Shown here piece after piece: positions 21,259 through 32,713 of a stretch of 64,000 nt of DNA. A program made the translations under genes and the position numbers. The notes under the pieces are model-generated. The model made no database searches, was not told the origin of the DNA, and saw nothing but the letters and a program-made list of their open reading frames with translations. The DNA comes from Bolinopsis microptera (Eukaryota > Ctenophora > Tentaculata > Lobata > Bolinopsidae). The stretch is taken from NCBI RefSeq assembly GCF_026151205.1, contig NC_087074.1, positions 14,221,167-14,285,166 of the forward strand. Direction: 5' to 3'. How positions within the stretch are numbered: position 1 is the stretch's first letter; every line of letters starts with the position of its first letter.

Positions 21259-24161
21259 GGAAGCAGTGAAACTATCGGACTACGATGTATGGGGACCTGC
21301 CACCCCATGGCACCATTAAAATATATCGACTCTGTTACATCGTGTCTTCAATAAATGTATTTGATTGCAGTTGTGAAAATAACAAATATACTCCTTTATA
21401 ATATTATACTCCTTTAGAGAGACTTATTTACGTAGTTGAGTGATGTTATCCTGAAAGCATTCCCTCCAGTTTCATTTGACACATTGATAAAGTGAGTGAT
21501 ATTAAGTGAGTAATATAAAGTGAATCACTAGTGGACCTTTTAACTCATGGTTCGCTCCATCAAGGCAAGAACACTTGTACATATTTTCTGTATTTTTTGT
21601 CTGTTAAGTTATCAGCTCATTCTTCACACTGTTGACAGCCACACAATACTCTGTTATCATAGTAGAGACTAGAGGAGACCCTTATTAGGGAGTAGTGCAG
21701 TCTCATTGCTTCAAAAACGCAATTTTCCCATTCTCCGCGACAAATCGCGACTTTTCACGTTTGCCGCGACAAATCACGAATTTCTCAGTTTCCCGCGACG
21801 AATTGCGCGTATTTAAAAAAATTTAAGGAACAAATATCACATTTTTCTTAAATAGCATGCTAACAAGCCCTAACAAGCAACATATTCTATCTTCCATAAA
21901 ACTTGACCACATGAAATTCATTTAAAAAACTTTAAAATGACACATACACTTTGGCTTATCACGGCGCCGCGATGTTTAGCCTTAAAGATTGCAATTTTCT
22001 ATTGTCCTTGTTAAATGTTAATGTTATACCATTTGAGTTTGAAACTAGAACAGTAAGCTATTAGAACTTGTATTTTCTTTGTCTCTTCCCACAGTCTGAT
22101 TTAATCTCATGTACCTGATATTTTCGGTGTTGTGCTCCTTGAAAGATATCGATAAAGGAGCAACCAACCCCCTCAGTTGAATTAAAGTCAATGGTAGAAT
22201 GCTGATAAAAACCAAAAATGCAGACATCACGCAGCGTTATAATTATATGATAGAAAGCTGCGTCGTAGTGTATTTTCGGGGTTTTTCGACTTTTTTAAAT
22301 GAGCAATTGCATGACAACCATAATTTTGATAATGATATGGCTGTTTTGTTTTCTTTGCTTCGGCTACACCTTCTCTTGCTTCATTTCCAGTGGGTTTCAG
22401 CCAAAACTGGACCAAAAACATTCCTCTTCTCTTTTCTCAGTTCATCATCAGATCATTTAAAATAATCTTTATTCATGCTCAGTGATAGACATCAAGACAT
22501 GTACGTACTACGTGTAATAAACTGATTTACTAACTTATTATTTATTAACTGTTATTAGCCAATTTATATTTTATAATACATGATATTGTGTAAAGTACCT
22601 AATTGTTAACCTTCCCTCCTAATTGGAGGTCTCATCGATCTCAGAACAGTACGAACAACGCTTCTTTAATTGAATTTCGTCTGTCTCCGCTGTAGCCTGG
22701 ATCTTAATCTAATTTCTCAATTTATATTTTAAAGCATCTCTCAGGCTAAGTGGAATGTTGAAGTGGAGACGTTCTCTCCAGTTCACATAATGACTGGCTA
22801 GTCATTCCTCCAAAAATGTTACAAATATCATTAACCCACTACTCCACAGCTCTCGATTTTATATATTCTTTAGTGTGACGATAGAATTATTCCTTTTATA
22901 TTTTTAGTATTTCTTTCGGCTCTTTCGAGAGTGTCCCAGCGGAACTTTCACTCCAGTTTCACCCATTAAATTTACACTTTTTTCTTTGCTGTAAACCGAT
23001 CGTAGGTGTCTGTTCCCTAGCAAAATGAGCGTGGAATGTTGCCTGAAATCGATTTATTTTTGTGCCAGCCCAAATCGATTGCTTATTAACAAGTTCTTTG
23101 TCGTATGCTCGCTTGTCTTTGTGTGATCCAATTTCGTACTTTCTGGTGTATTAAAGAATTAGAATGGTCGTCTGGGTAGAGACGATTAGTAATGACCATG
23201 CTTTGGATAAATTTACTTAATATGTAACTATATGCATTACGTATGTATACCCCCGTAATTTGATTTAGCGTTCATGGGAGCTTTTCAAACCCGAGGTTTG
23301 AATTAACTACAGATCAAATGATTTGGCAGTTCAATTAGCGTGACTACGTGCTACCCACGATACCACACTGAGAGTGAGTACGAAAGATCAGGAGCTCAGG
23401 AATGAGGAATCTTAGGAGGTCCTGTAGTACTCAACTGCACTGTCTAAGCACTAAGTATTACTCTCCACAGGGTATTCTCATTTCTCATTGTACACTTGAT
23501 AGCTTTTTAGCAGGATTTTCTGTTGGCTTGATAAATACACAGGCCGCTGGTCGCACAGTACATGATCACAACCCTGTGCAATACCCCTCCTCTACAGCGG
23601 GTACAAACTATAAGGTGACAAGGTTTTACTGATAACCAGGTTGAGACCATTGTCCTGCGGAGTAACTGTATGTGATCTCTGATATCTTGTACATTTGGGG
23701 ATATCGCAGTTGATACTCACTCTGTGATCTCTGATATTTTGTACATTTGGGGATATCATGGTTGTTACTCACTCCTGATTTGTTCGTTATGTATACAATT
23801 GGGTATATTGCTCGCATTTTTGCGACTGTTTTCTCGCTGTTATCATCGCTGCTTTTTTCTTTTTTATATTGATAACGTATGTTGAAGTGGAAAAATTGTA
23901 GTTGTTTGTTAGTTATGCTATGTTGATTGTTGACCCGCATATTGACACTATTCAAGCGTTAATTACACTTTTTTACTGACGATTTTTTTGGCTTTTGTTG
24001 AAAGCTACAAATCTATGAACATCTAACAGGATATTTTTTAGGAACAAAAGGTCATTCAAACAATGTATACATTCAATTAAATCAAGTGATGCAATTGGCA
24101 GAGCACAATCAAATTTAGTGGTGCAATTGGCAGAGCACAATACACTGCTACCAATATTTTG
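21259..24161. other. Intergenic DNA with minor repeats
   Basis: It contains CCGCGACAAATCGCGA-like short repeats at about 21735-21805 and a two-copy 75-bp tandem repeat (CTGTGATCTCTGATATYTTG) at 23660-23785. Several open frames of 60-110 codons occur but none has splice context or recognisable domains. Confidence 0.45.
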
Positions 24162-24167
24162 AAACAT

Positions 24168-24168
24168 G

Positions 24169-24199
<31 letters not shown>

Positions 24200-24877
24200 A
24201 ACCATATTAAAGTATATTAAAGTATATCCCCGGGTCAAAATCGGAAAAAATCCTACATTTTAATATACTTTAATATACCTACAATTAGAAGATTTATATT
24301 CTTCGTTAAGATTTACATGATGAACTATATTTTTCACTCAGATTCGCAAGATAAGCCTGTTTTAGGACTAGTACATGAATTTCCATCCAGATTGGTCAAA
24401 AATTGGCTGAGCTATGAGCTTAAAAAAATATGCCCATATTTGGGCATACGCTTTTGCCCAAATTCGCTTTTGCCCGAATTCGATAAAATTTCAATATTTT
24501 TTAATGAGACTAACTCTATGTGAAAGATATAACTCAGTGTTTGTTGAATATAATGGATACTAAGTAAAAAGACCTCCATGAACAAAATTGGGAAAATTGC
24601 ACATAATATCTCGGTTCGGAATACTAGCCAAAATGACTTCATTAAAATTGAAATAACTCCATCAGTTTTCAATATTTTTTCAAGAACTTTTTGGAATCGA
24701 TTAAGAATTGCATTTCAAGCTTATTTTGGGCAACAATTTTTGATGTAGGCCTCCAAGGAGATAGGGATATATTAAAGTATATTGTAGGTATATTAAAGTA
24801 TATTAAAGTATATCCCCGGGTCAAAATCGGGAAAAATCCTACATTTTAATATACTTTAATATGGTTGGCCCCCCCCC
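24168..24877. mobile_element. 710-bp element with poly-G / poly-C ends, 6-bp duplication AAACAT
   Basis: AAACAT at 24162-24167 and 24878-24883 flanks a unit that begins with a run of 30 G followed by CCAACCATATTAAAGTATA, and ends with its complement followed by 9 C. A second internal inverted/direct repeat (TATATCCCCGGGTCAAAATC) occurs near each end. No coding sequence was found, and the superfamily is unknown. Confidence 0.8.
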
Positions 24878-24883
24878 AAACAT

Positions 24884-27675
24884 TAACAATTAAATATATA
24901 CAAGTTTCAAAACACACGATCTACTCCATTATAGGGGCAGGGATGAGACTTCTGATAGATGAATCTCATGTTTGGTGTCCACCTTATTTCCTCAGTACCC
25001 TCGTAGAGCAATAATTGAGTTGTTCTCAACATTTCTCGACAGGATTTGTTTTGAAGCTAACCTTCCATATTGTCCACGTCAAATCTATAACGTAAATAAA
25101 TGTTGTTTACCGTAAAATCAGTTCAATCATAATTTCACGGATTGTATAATCGGCGCCCGATAAAACAATGTCAGAAACTGCTCTGGCTGTCAAGCTGTAA
25201 TCATCTTAGTGAATCACCATATCATATTATAGTTACGCAGCTCTTGGAAATTAATATGAAACTATGTTTCACCTTCATTTCCAATCTATAGTTTCACCTT
25301 CATTTATAAGTACGCTTTATTTTACAAACATTGAACTCATTACTCGGAGCTCGCACACGACATCATGTGACAGCTTAACTTTACAGAGCACCATACATCA
25401 TTCATTTGAAAATAGAAAATTGCAGTTGGACTGTTGGGGATATAAAACAATAGAGGTCAACGCTGCAGATTGAGAGTTCTTTGTTTATTTTTTGCTTTTT
25501 AAAAGCATATTTCAAAGCATATCATTCATCACTTTCTGATGTTTTCTTTATTTCTTTCTTTACCGTCGAGTAACTCTTCAGTACATGCTGTTTGCTTTTA
25601 TTTCATACGATGCCACTCGAGTCTTGAAAACATGGCTAAAAATAATGATCCAGGGAGCATCGTGTTGGTAGGTTATTAGGAGGCCAGGGTGTATCTACTA
25701 GGGGTTCAATTTGCCGGTAATTATTACTTCGTGCTACAAGCCCACACCAGCATCATATTATGGTTATTAATCCGGAGCATTTCTAATTGAAATAGTGCCT
25801 CCCTGTCTGGACACGTGCCTTTGTCTGGGCACGTAAAACACCTCTGTTGTTACATCACGTGACCGTTCCAAAACAATAAGATACCGAGATCTCTGGGTCA
25901 CGTGCCAAAACAAATGTGGTTGCTATCCCACAAGCCATGAGCGGCCTCATAAGTATCATCAGTTGATGATCATCAGTTGATGATAATCATTGATATTTTA
26001 TTTTGTCGGATATATTATGATGTTGTGGTCTTAAGTTGGCCAGACTTAGTAATCTTGATTAATCTCGGCTGATGTTGAAGCTCTCGATGCTGCTCCAGCA
26101 CATGTTGCTGCTTTCAATCCGATGCAATATTACAATATTAGCTCTTGTTCATGACGATCTATTTTTTCTCTGTTTTTTTCTTTATTTGAGGCTTTTACAC
26201 TTACTTCATGATAAAACTACAAAGGTTTTTTTCCGTAGAACCATTTATCCTCGAGCGAATATTAATGAGATCATGATTAATGGTCTTTTCTCAGACGTTA
26301 TTCATGAAACCGCACAACACTTTTGTGTTGATCAACTTGAACTGGTATGATATTATGAAGTGATTGTATGGTGCACCACACACTGCACTCTCTCAGCTGT
26401 ATTACCTATAACATAAGCCTATAAACCTATATTATTACCCATATTACCTATATTACCTATACTGTTATCGGCGGAACTTAATCGTCTTAGTATCAGTGCT
26501 CATTATCAAGTGTCAAAATATTACTTTTTAAATCGCATATACTTATCCACCCGTGATTACTAGTACTTTAGCCATACTTTTCCTAGAATATTGTAATAAT
26601 ATTCGGTGAGAGTCACGTTGAGCCTCCATAGTACTCGTTAGTTGCACTGAAGAGTGTTCGACTTTCAAGGGATCATTTCCGTCTAATGGAGATTCTGTAT
26701 ACAAACATGGGAATACACATCCGTCTATTTCAACCTCGATTGAGAAACGGCTAATACAGTTGAGGCTAGATCAGTTTGGGACTGGCTCGATATACTGATC
26801 ATTACCCTTTCCAGGAAAGTAGCATTACTATTAATAAACTTTTCACCGTAACTTATTGTGCAACTTGAATTATTAATCTAACAAACAATAAGACTTGATC
26901 ATCAGCTTTAGCCTTTCAATGCTTTACGAAACTTTCAATTGTCTCAGTTTACTTTTACGATATGTATGATTTTGCTCAAACTGGGTAAAGCGGTGTAATT
27001 AAAATTTTGGGTACGAAGCCTTATGTGCCACCGTGACCAACTTAATTTATTTTATATTGGCCCAATATTATTGGGTGATTCTTGATCGAAATTAACCATC
27101 GACATTCAACAGTACCAAAAAAAAGTTTCTATCAATAATACAACACTTCCTAATACGGCTTGTTGCTCTGTAACAAATAAAAGAATCGTGATCATATGTT
27201 GTGGTGACCCTTCCATTATTCCATATTTATTCTGTATTTATAGTTTCGGGAATTGTCAACAGGTCTCCCAGCTGTTCCTTACTCTAGAATTCCAGTGTCA
27301 GACCTTCAGACTGAATATCACTCTATTCTTTGATCTTTCGATGCTTGATATTCGTAGAATGATTGCTTAATCTTCAACTTGTGCCTTCAATATCACTAAA
27401 ATCGTGCTGTGGTTTCTCGAGAAAATAACCATCTTTTCCCAAGAAAATCTATGCTTTGTCGTGGTATTTTTCAATTCCTGAAATAATTGGATATTATTTA
27501 GTGATTGGTAGTTCGTGACGCTATGCTCCTTAGCTTCGATGTGACCGAGAGTCGACATTCTTCAAAAACAAAGGATACTTATAAAATCGGTTGAATTCCT
27601 GGCTAATAGACAGTAATTTAACCTATTGAAAACTATAACTGTGAATGAAGCGGTTTTGGCTGCATAGTTTAGCAA
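24884..27675. other. Intergenic or intronic DNA
   Basis: It contains CACGTG-type palindromes near 25811, 25857 and 25913 and short repeats of TTACCTATA at about 26400-26462. A plus ORF at 26072-26350 ends at a CTG|GTATGA donor-like site but has no convincing acceptor or homology. Confidence 0.4.
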
Positions 27676-27719
27676 TTGCCTCAATTAAGCTCGGCATTCG
27701 GGTGGTATACAATAATAAA

Positions 27720-27908
27720 TAGTTGGATAACACAGCTGCAGCACTCTCGGACACCAGTGCCTCACCAGTTTACTAATATTAGACATTCGGCGGGATTTAA
27801 AAACAGAAAACGGATCACTACCCACTCGAGTTGTAAACGGACTTTTTTTCAATTCATAAATCCTTGCCGAAATGATCGTTTCCAGGGACTGTTTATCATT
27901 TTAGCCAG
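27720..27908 (+). CDS. Candidate first or 5'-UTR exon ending at a strong donor
   Basis: GCCAG|GTGAGT at 27908/27909 is a near-consensus donor. The frame upstream is open from 27676 and ends in phase 2, which matches the phase-2 acceptor of the exon at 30439. There is no in-frame ATG, so if transcribed it is more likely untranslated leader, with translation starting in the next exon. The 5' boundary shown is arbitrary. Confidence 0.35.
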
Positions 27909-28001
27909 GTGAGTGTTTATTATTTTCCATTGGCTGAACATCATTTTAGGTGGACGTTTTCAAATACACTATAATTTATATTCGTAAGGTTCTGGCACAC
28001 T

Positions 28002-28082
28002 AGCACACACCATAGTAGGGCCCACCTTGTGACTGGTGCCAGTGGGACCAGTTACAAGGTGGTCCCTACTATGGTGTGTGCT
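28002..28082. repeat. Long hairpin, 36-bp arms
   Basis: AGCACACACCATAGTAGGG plus CCACCTTGTGACTGGT is followed after about 9 bases by its near-perfect complement. No target duplication was recognised. It could be a very small foldback element. Confidence 0.7.
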
Positions 28083-28950
28083 ACTATGATGTGTGAATTT
28101 AAAGTGTATTACTACATCAGATGATAGTCATCTGTCTGTTGATATTTACAAGTGATTAACGTATCAAACTGATGTATCCAATTAAAATACTATCGTATAC
28201 ATCCGTGTTACTGTATCGTGTTATTGTATGTTATTGGGAGGTAAGTAGGGTAGTTACTGCTCCAAACTTCCAAAGCAACCTCAAAACAGGAATTATCACG
28301 CCTTAGGAAGCCGGACAATATCTTGTCACATATTTATTAAACAGCCCCTGTAAATCTTGGGGAGCTTCATGGTATTTAACAAGTCAAGTAGATTTGTTAA
28401 ATATTTATGGGATTTATAAGAAAGTTACTGTTAATAGTATTGCTATATCCGATTGCAGCTACATAACTCAAAACTAATAAGTTTAAAGTCCGATAATATT
28501 TATGAGATGTTAGCATACATCAACGGGAATATATTTCAGTGCTTTGCATACGTTATTTGTTGATGATTAACATCAACACGTTGCCAATAAATTGGGCACT
28601 GGACGCACTCTTGCGCTTTTGATGTATCGTCATCGTCAGTCGTGTCCCGCTGACTGACTCTAAAATTTACCAACCTTGTGATTTTGTGAATTATTGTTCG
28701 CGTAGTAGCTCTCCCTGGTCCCTATCGTTTTAGAGTTGTTTAGCTGAACAACATATGGACATTTTCAATCATGATGATTAAGTTCAACATGTGAGGAGAC
28801 CTGTGTTAACCAGGGTAGCCTATCAGTAATGAATCGGCTCTTCTTACACAACTACAATTGTTTGAGAGTTCGACATAATAAAGGCGAGTTTACTGATATA
28901 CGTTCTCTTCGGTGCAGTCAGTGCGTTATATTTATACAGAAGGTACTCCG

Positions 28951-29194
28951 CGGTGGCGTAAGGTTGCGCCCCCTGCGCTCTTTTGGCGCCCCTCCTTGGA
29001 AATTAGAAATGTAAAATTGAAAAAATTATTCGATTTGGGAGGATTCGCTGTTAAAATCCCTGAAATAATGTGTTTCTTTAGTTAAGTTTTTAGTTATTTC
29101 AGTTTAAAAAAAATTGTCCCACTTCTAACGACGATTTGGCGCCCCTATGATGGCGCCCCCTCCCCGCATAGCGAGGCCTTTCGTTACGCCACTG
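28951..29194. mobile_element. 244-bp hAT-like miniature element
   Basis: The right end reads (complement) CAGTGGCGTAACGAAAGG and the left end CGGTGGCGTAAGG. The flanks GTACTCCG (28943-28950) and GTACTACG (29195-29202) are an 8-bp duplication with one change. CAGTGGCG-type ends with 8-bp duplications are common in hAT elements. Non-coding. Confidence 0.8.
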
Positions 29195-29202
29195 GTACTA
29201 CG

Positions 29203-30180
29203 TGGAGTATGCGAATAATATTAATACCTGGCATTGTTATATTTTATTCAGTACATTGAGACGAGAAAGCATGGTTTCTTAGTGTCGTGAGTGTATAATT
29301 GTAGCGTCATATGATTCTCCATCCGCTTGCTCTGATCGTGATAGTCAGTATTTTAGATATCGTCTATTTAAAGGCCAATCGAATCGTGATGTGAAAATGT
29401 GGAAATTTCGCAATATCTGATTCCCATGCTTTATTGTTCTGTGATTCTATGAATGGATCTTGTGAAACCTATTGTTACAGAAAGGCGTAATCTTTTTTAG
29501 ACCATTTTTATCCTAACAGTATGGCTATTGACCTATTCAATAGGATAGTAGAATACTAAAGAGATTGCACTTCTTTTGGACCCATTGTTCCTTCGATTGT
29601 TTAAGGTAAGTGTCGTGGTTAAGGTTATGGTTAGCTTCGGGTTGGGGTTAGGGTTTATATAAAACCGGTTTGTTCGGCTGCAAAGCCGGCTCCAAACCCA
29701 CCTCCCCCCTCGGCTGCTGACGGGGGAGGTGGGATGTGATATGTGACGTCATGTGATATGTGACCGCTCCCTTAGGTGGTTTTTTCTGTTTTGCGGAATT
29801 TTCTTACTTGTGAAAGCTAGCTTTCTAATTATGATACAATTAAAACTAAGATTGATTGTATACTATGAGGAGCGATTATTGTTTGTTATTATTTTATGAA
29901 TCAAGATGTAGTGCAGTTGCCTATTTTGTTATTCCACTATTGTTATCATCACAGTGTATTTGCTAATAAAAAAACAATAAATATGCATTTTTCAAAAACT
30001 GAGATTGTCTTGTACTTTTCTATTGTTACATGTTAAAAAAATATTTGTCACCAATCGATATCCCCCGTAAAATCCCAAGTCTCGTGATATGATTTGTTAG
30101 AGCGATATAATATGAGCCCTTTGTTAATATAAATAGATCAATGAGCTGAACATGCGTTAATAAATGCATTGTGACCTTGA
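29203..30180. other. Non-coding stretch
   Basis: A TTTAAG|GTAAGT donor-like site at 29605 has stops in all upstream frames. A GC-rich inverted repeat (CCCACCTCCCCCCTCGG... complement) lies at 29696-29734, followed by TGTGATATGTGACGTCATG. No gene was recognised. Confidence 0.4.
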
Positions 30181-30192
30181 TCTTTCTGACTA

Positions 30193-30258
30193 TCACGACT
30201 ATCACGACCATCACGACCAGCACGACCATCACGACCATCACGACCGTCACGACCATCG
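30193..30258. repeat. 9-bp minisatellite (CACGACCAT)n
   Basis: About seven copies with few changes. The valine-rich minus-strand ORF here is a by-product of the repeat. Confidence 0.85.
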
Positions 30259-30438
30259 GGCACCAAAACGTTTTGAAACAACGTATCAACTGATCAAATT
30301 TGTAATTAGACCAAGTTTCTTCAATTAAAGCGTGGCATAAGGTTGGCTGCATACAAACGTGACCTCAGTATTACGCAAACGTTCCAACATGTGTTTGAAA
30401 TTGTTCTTTTCAACGGTTGACCTGTCTTTCTCTGATAG

Positions 30439-32713
30439 GAAGCTAGAGTTTGATGGAGTAGACGATACCACCCAGGATACCAAGATGGACTGTGAAGAAA
30501 GTGCTGATGCGATCACCGAGATACGCCCTATGGGGCGCAACCCCTTCAACCGTCAAGCGAGGTAAATATAATGAAATATAATCAATATTGAATAAATGAA
30601 ATGAATAAAATAATGAATAAATAATAAAATAATGAATAAATGAAATATAATGAAATCCACCCTTTTCAGGCAGATAAATTTAATTGTTAATGCAGTTAAT
30701 AAAAATTAAACAGGTTTAAGTAAAATTAAAAATCCAAGATCTCTACTCTAGACTCTTATGCTAGTGCTGCTACTAAACAATAATAGTCGTCATCCGCCTA
30801 ACGCATTATAAACTGGTACTACATAGTTGAATACACCATTATTGTTCTCTGTGAAATTTGATACTTGCTGTGCGGGTTTATTTCATGCCCAATATACTGG
30901 TCTTCAGTCTACAGAAATAACTATAATAAATAGTACGGTATACATTGATTTCGAAATTGTTTCAACGTTAAGTTTCGTGGTTTGCTACATTTTCCAAATT
31001 TCTATTTAAGTTTAATATCTTCTTTCATGTCCTGAATACCATGCAATACCCAGTAAAAATAATAAGTAACACGTGTATGAAGTATTGTGCTCAAGATCAT
31101 CCCCCATAGAGTTAAATCTGGCTCGCACGTTCAGGGATACTTGGATAGATTCACATACTACTACTCTAATTCGACTCGTACTCTTGTTCGACTCGTACTT
31201 GTAGCTGTCCATATTGATAAATGATCATGAAAGGCCTGATGTTTGCTGTATTCAAATTATTTCACGATTTATCCACGACCAATTTGAGTCCGATAAGATA
31301 GCATTTGTACGGTAGGAAAACTTAATTAAATCAATTAACACGAGTTCATGGCTTTTGTTCGCCAATTTATTCGTTGCTGGATTTTAAGAGCATTATCTTA
31401 ATATTATATCATACAAGTGAAACACTCGAAATAGGCAGAAAACGAATAGTTTCATGGTATAATTATGGTATAATCGATGCTATGAAAATTCCAACCATCG
31501 ATGCTTTGTATCGATTTAGTTAATTTAATTAATTAGTTTTGTTCAAATTAATGTCGAATTAGAGTCCAGGTAGTGCACCGTAGTTAGACAGTCGAAGTTC
31601 TTTTGTCGAACTTCAGTACGTGTCGAACTTCAGTACGTGTCGAACTAAAGTACGTGTCGAACTAAAGTACGTGTCGAACTAAAGTACGTGTCGAACTAAA
31701 GTACGTGTCGAACTAAAGTACGTGTCGAACTAAAGTACGTGTCGAACTAAAGTACGTGTCGAACTAAAGTACGTGTCGAACTAAAGTACGTGTCGAACTA
31801 AAGTACGTGTCGAACTAGAGTACATGTAGTTTCACCGCTACATACAGTTAGCACGGTGAAGTTCAAGTAACATCACGTGATCACATCTTGATCCTCATAT
31901 ACAGGGTGTTCACTGTTCATGATACATCGGAATGGTTTCAAACATCTGTATATTTATTTATGAAGGAGCATCCAGCTGTGTTTCGTGAATACCCTGTATC
32001 ACCATTAATCACGTGACATTTTATTATCAGTGATCCTATCAAAAAGATGAAAGTCACGGAAGACTCTTCGTGTAGACAGAGATCTATAAGTACAGTCACT
32101 AACCCTAGTCCTAGACCTAAGTATGTGTGATCATTGTGCGATCAAATGTGTGATCATTGTAGTCTGCACCGATTTTAGACTGCTTTCTTTAACCTTCTTT
32201 TAAAAAGCCCAGATTGATTTGCTGTGGCTGAATGTGTCTGATTTTTGGAGAGCTTCTTTAAATCTGGAACAACTTTTAGTTGTCGCATATTTACACCTAG
32301 AACATTTCACCAGGTCCTTGACTTAACACTTTAGCATTTATTACGATCGTGTTTCATTGCCTGATGATATTATTTGATCATATTTTACTATTACTGCATT
32401 TCTTTTCTGATCTCTTAGGAAAAACTTGACCTAGGATTTTGAAATTGTTTGTCAGCACATTTTAAGCTCCTAGCTTTACTCTAAATATGGTTTCGAAAAT
32501 TGTCTAATAACACGACTAACTGATCCAGAAAGAATGCTCCATTTTTACTAACAACTAATTAATTAATGAGCCCACTTGCACTAACCACAAGCTAATAGTT
32601 TAATTACCCTCAGTGCGATGGAGATGTCCTCAACAGACCCAGAACCGGTTCCCACTATAGGAAGGAAGCAGAGGAGCAAGTCACTTTACGAGATGTCCGA
32701 CCAGAAACCCAGG
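30439..32713 (+). CDS. Two in-phase exons of an unrecognised gene
   Basis: Exon 30439-30561 has a strong acceptor (TCTCTGATAG) and donor AG|GTAAAT, phase 2 in and out. Exon 32614-32713 has acceptor CCCTCAG and donor AGG|GTAGGT, phase 2 in and phase 0 out. The joined frame is open across both. A well-placed ATG (ACCAAGATGG, 30485) would start MDCEESADAITEIRPMGRN and the second exon ends GRKQRSKSLYEMSDQKPR. RSKS is a basophilic-kinase-type site. Acidic then basic composition suggests a disordered N-terminal region. The downstream phase-0 partner is not fixed: 37761, 45257, 56920 or an exon beyond the window all fit. Function unknown. Confidence 0.6.
31605..31828. repeat. 17-bp minisatellite GTGTCGAACTAAAGTAC
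   Basis: About 13 head-to-tail copies lie inside the intron between 30561 and 32614. The central copies are identical, which suggests recent expansion. Confidence 0.95.
31902..31996. mobile_element. 95-bp mariner-like miniature element, TA duplication
   Basis: CAGGGTGTTCACTGTTCATGA at the left, and the complement of CAGGGTATTCACGAAA at the right, are flanked by TA (31900-31901 and 31997-31998). It shares the CAGGGTG start with the Tc1/mariner copy at 19805 but has different sub-terminal sequence. Confidence 0.8.

Noticed and set aside
24412-24672. 86-codon hydrophobic minus ORF
   Set aside because: Lies wholly inside the poly-G-ended non-autonomous element and has no recognisable domain.
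26072-26350. 92-codon plus ORF with a donor-like end
   Set aside because: Start is low-complexity leucine-rich, no convincing acceptor, no homology recognised; another frame is equally open at its start.
29696-29734. Terminator-like GC hairpin
   Set aside because: Bacterial-type terminators are not relevant in this eukaryotic context; no gene ends here.
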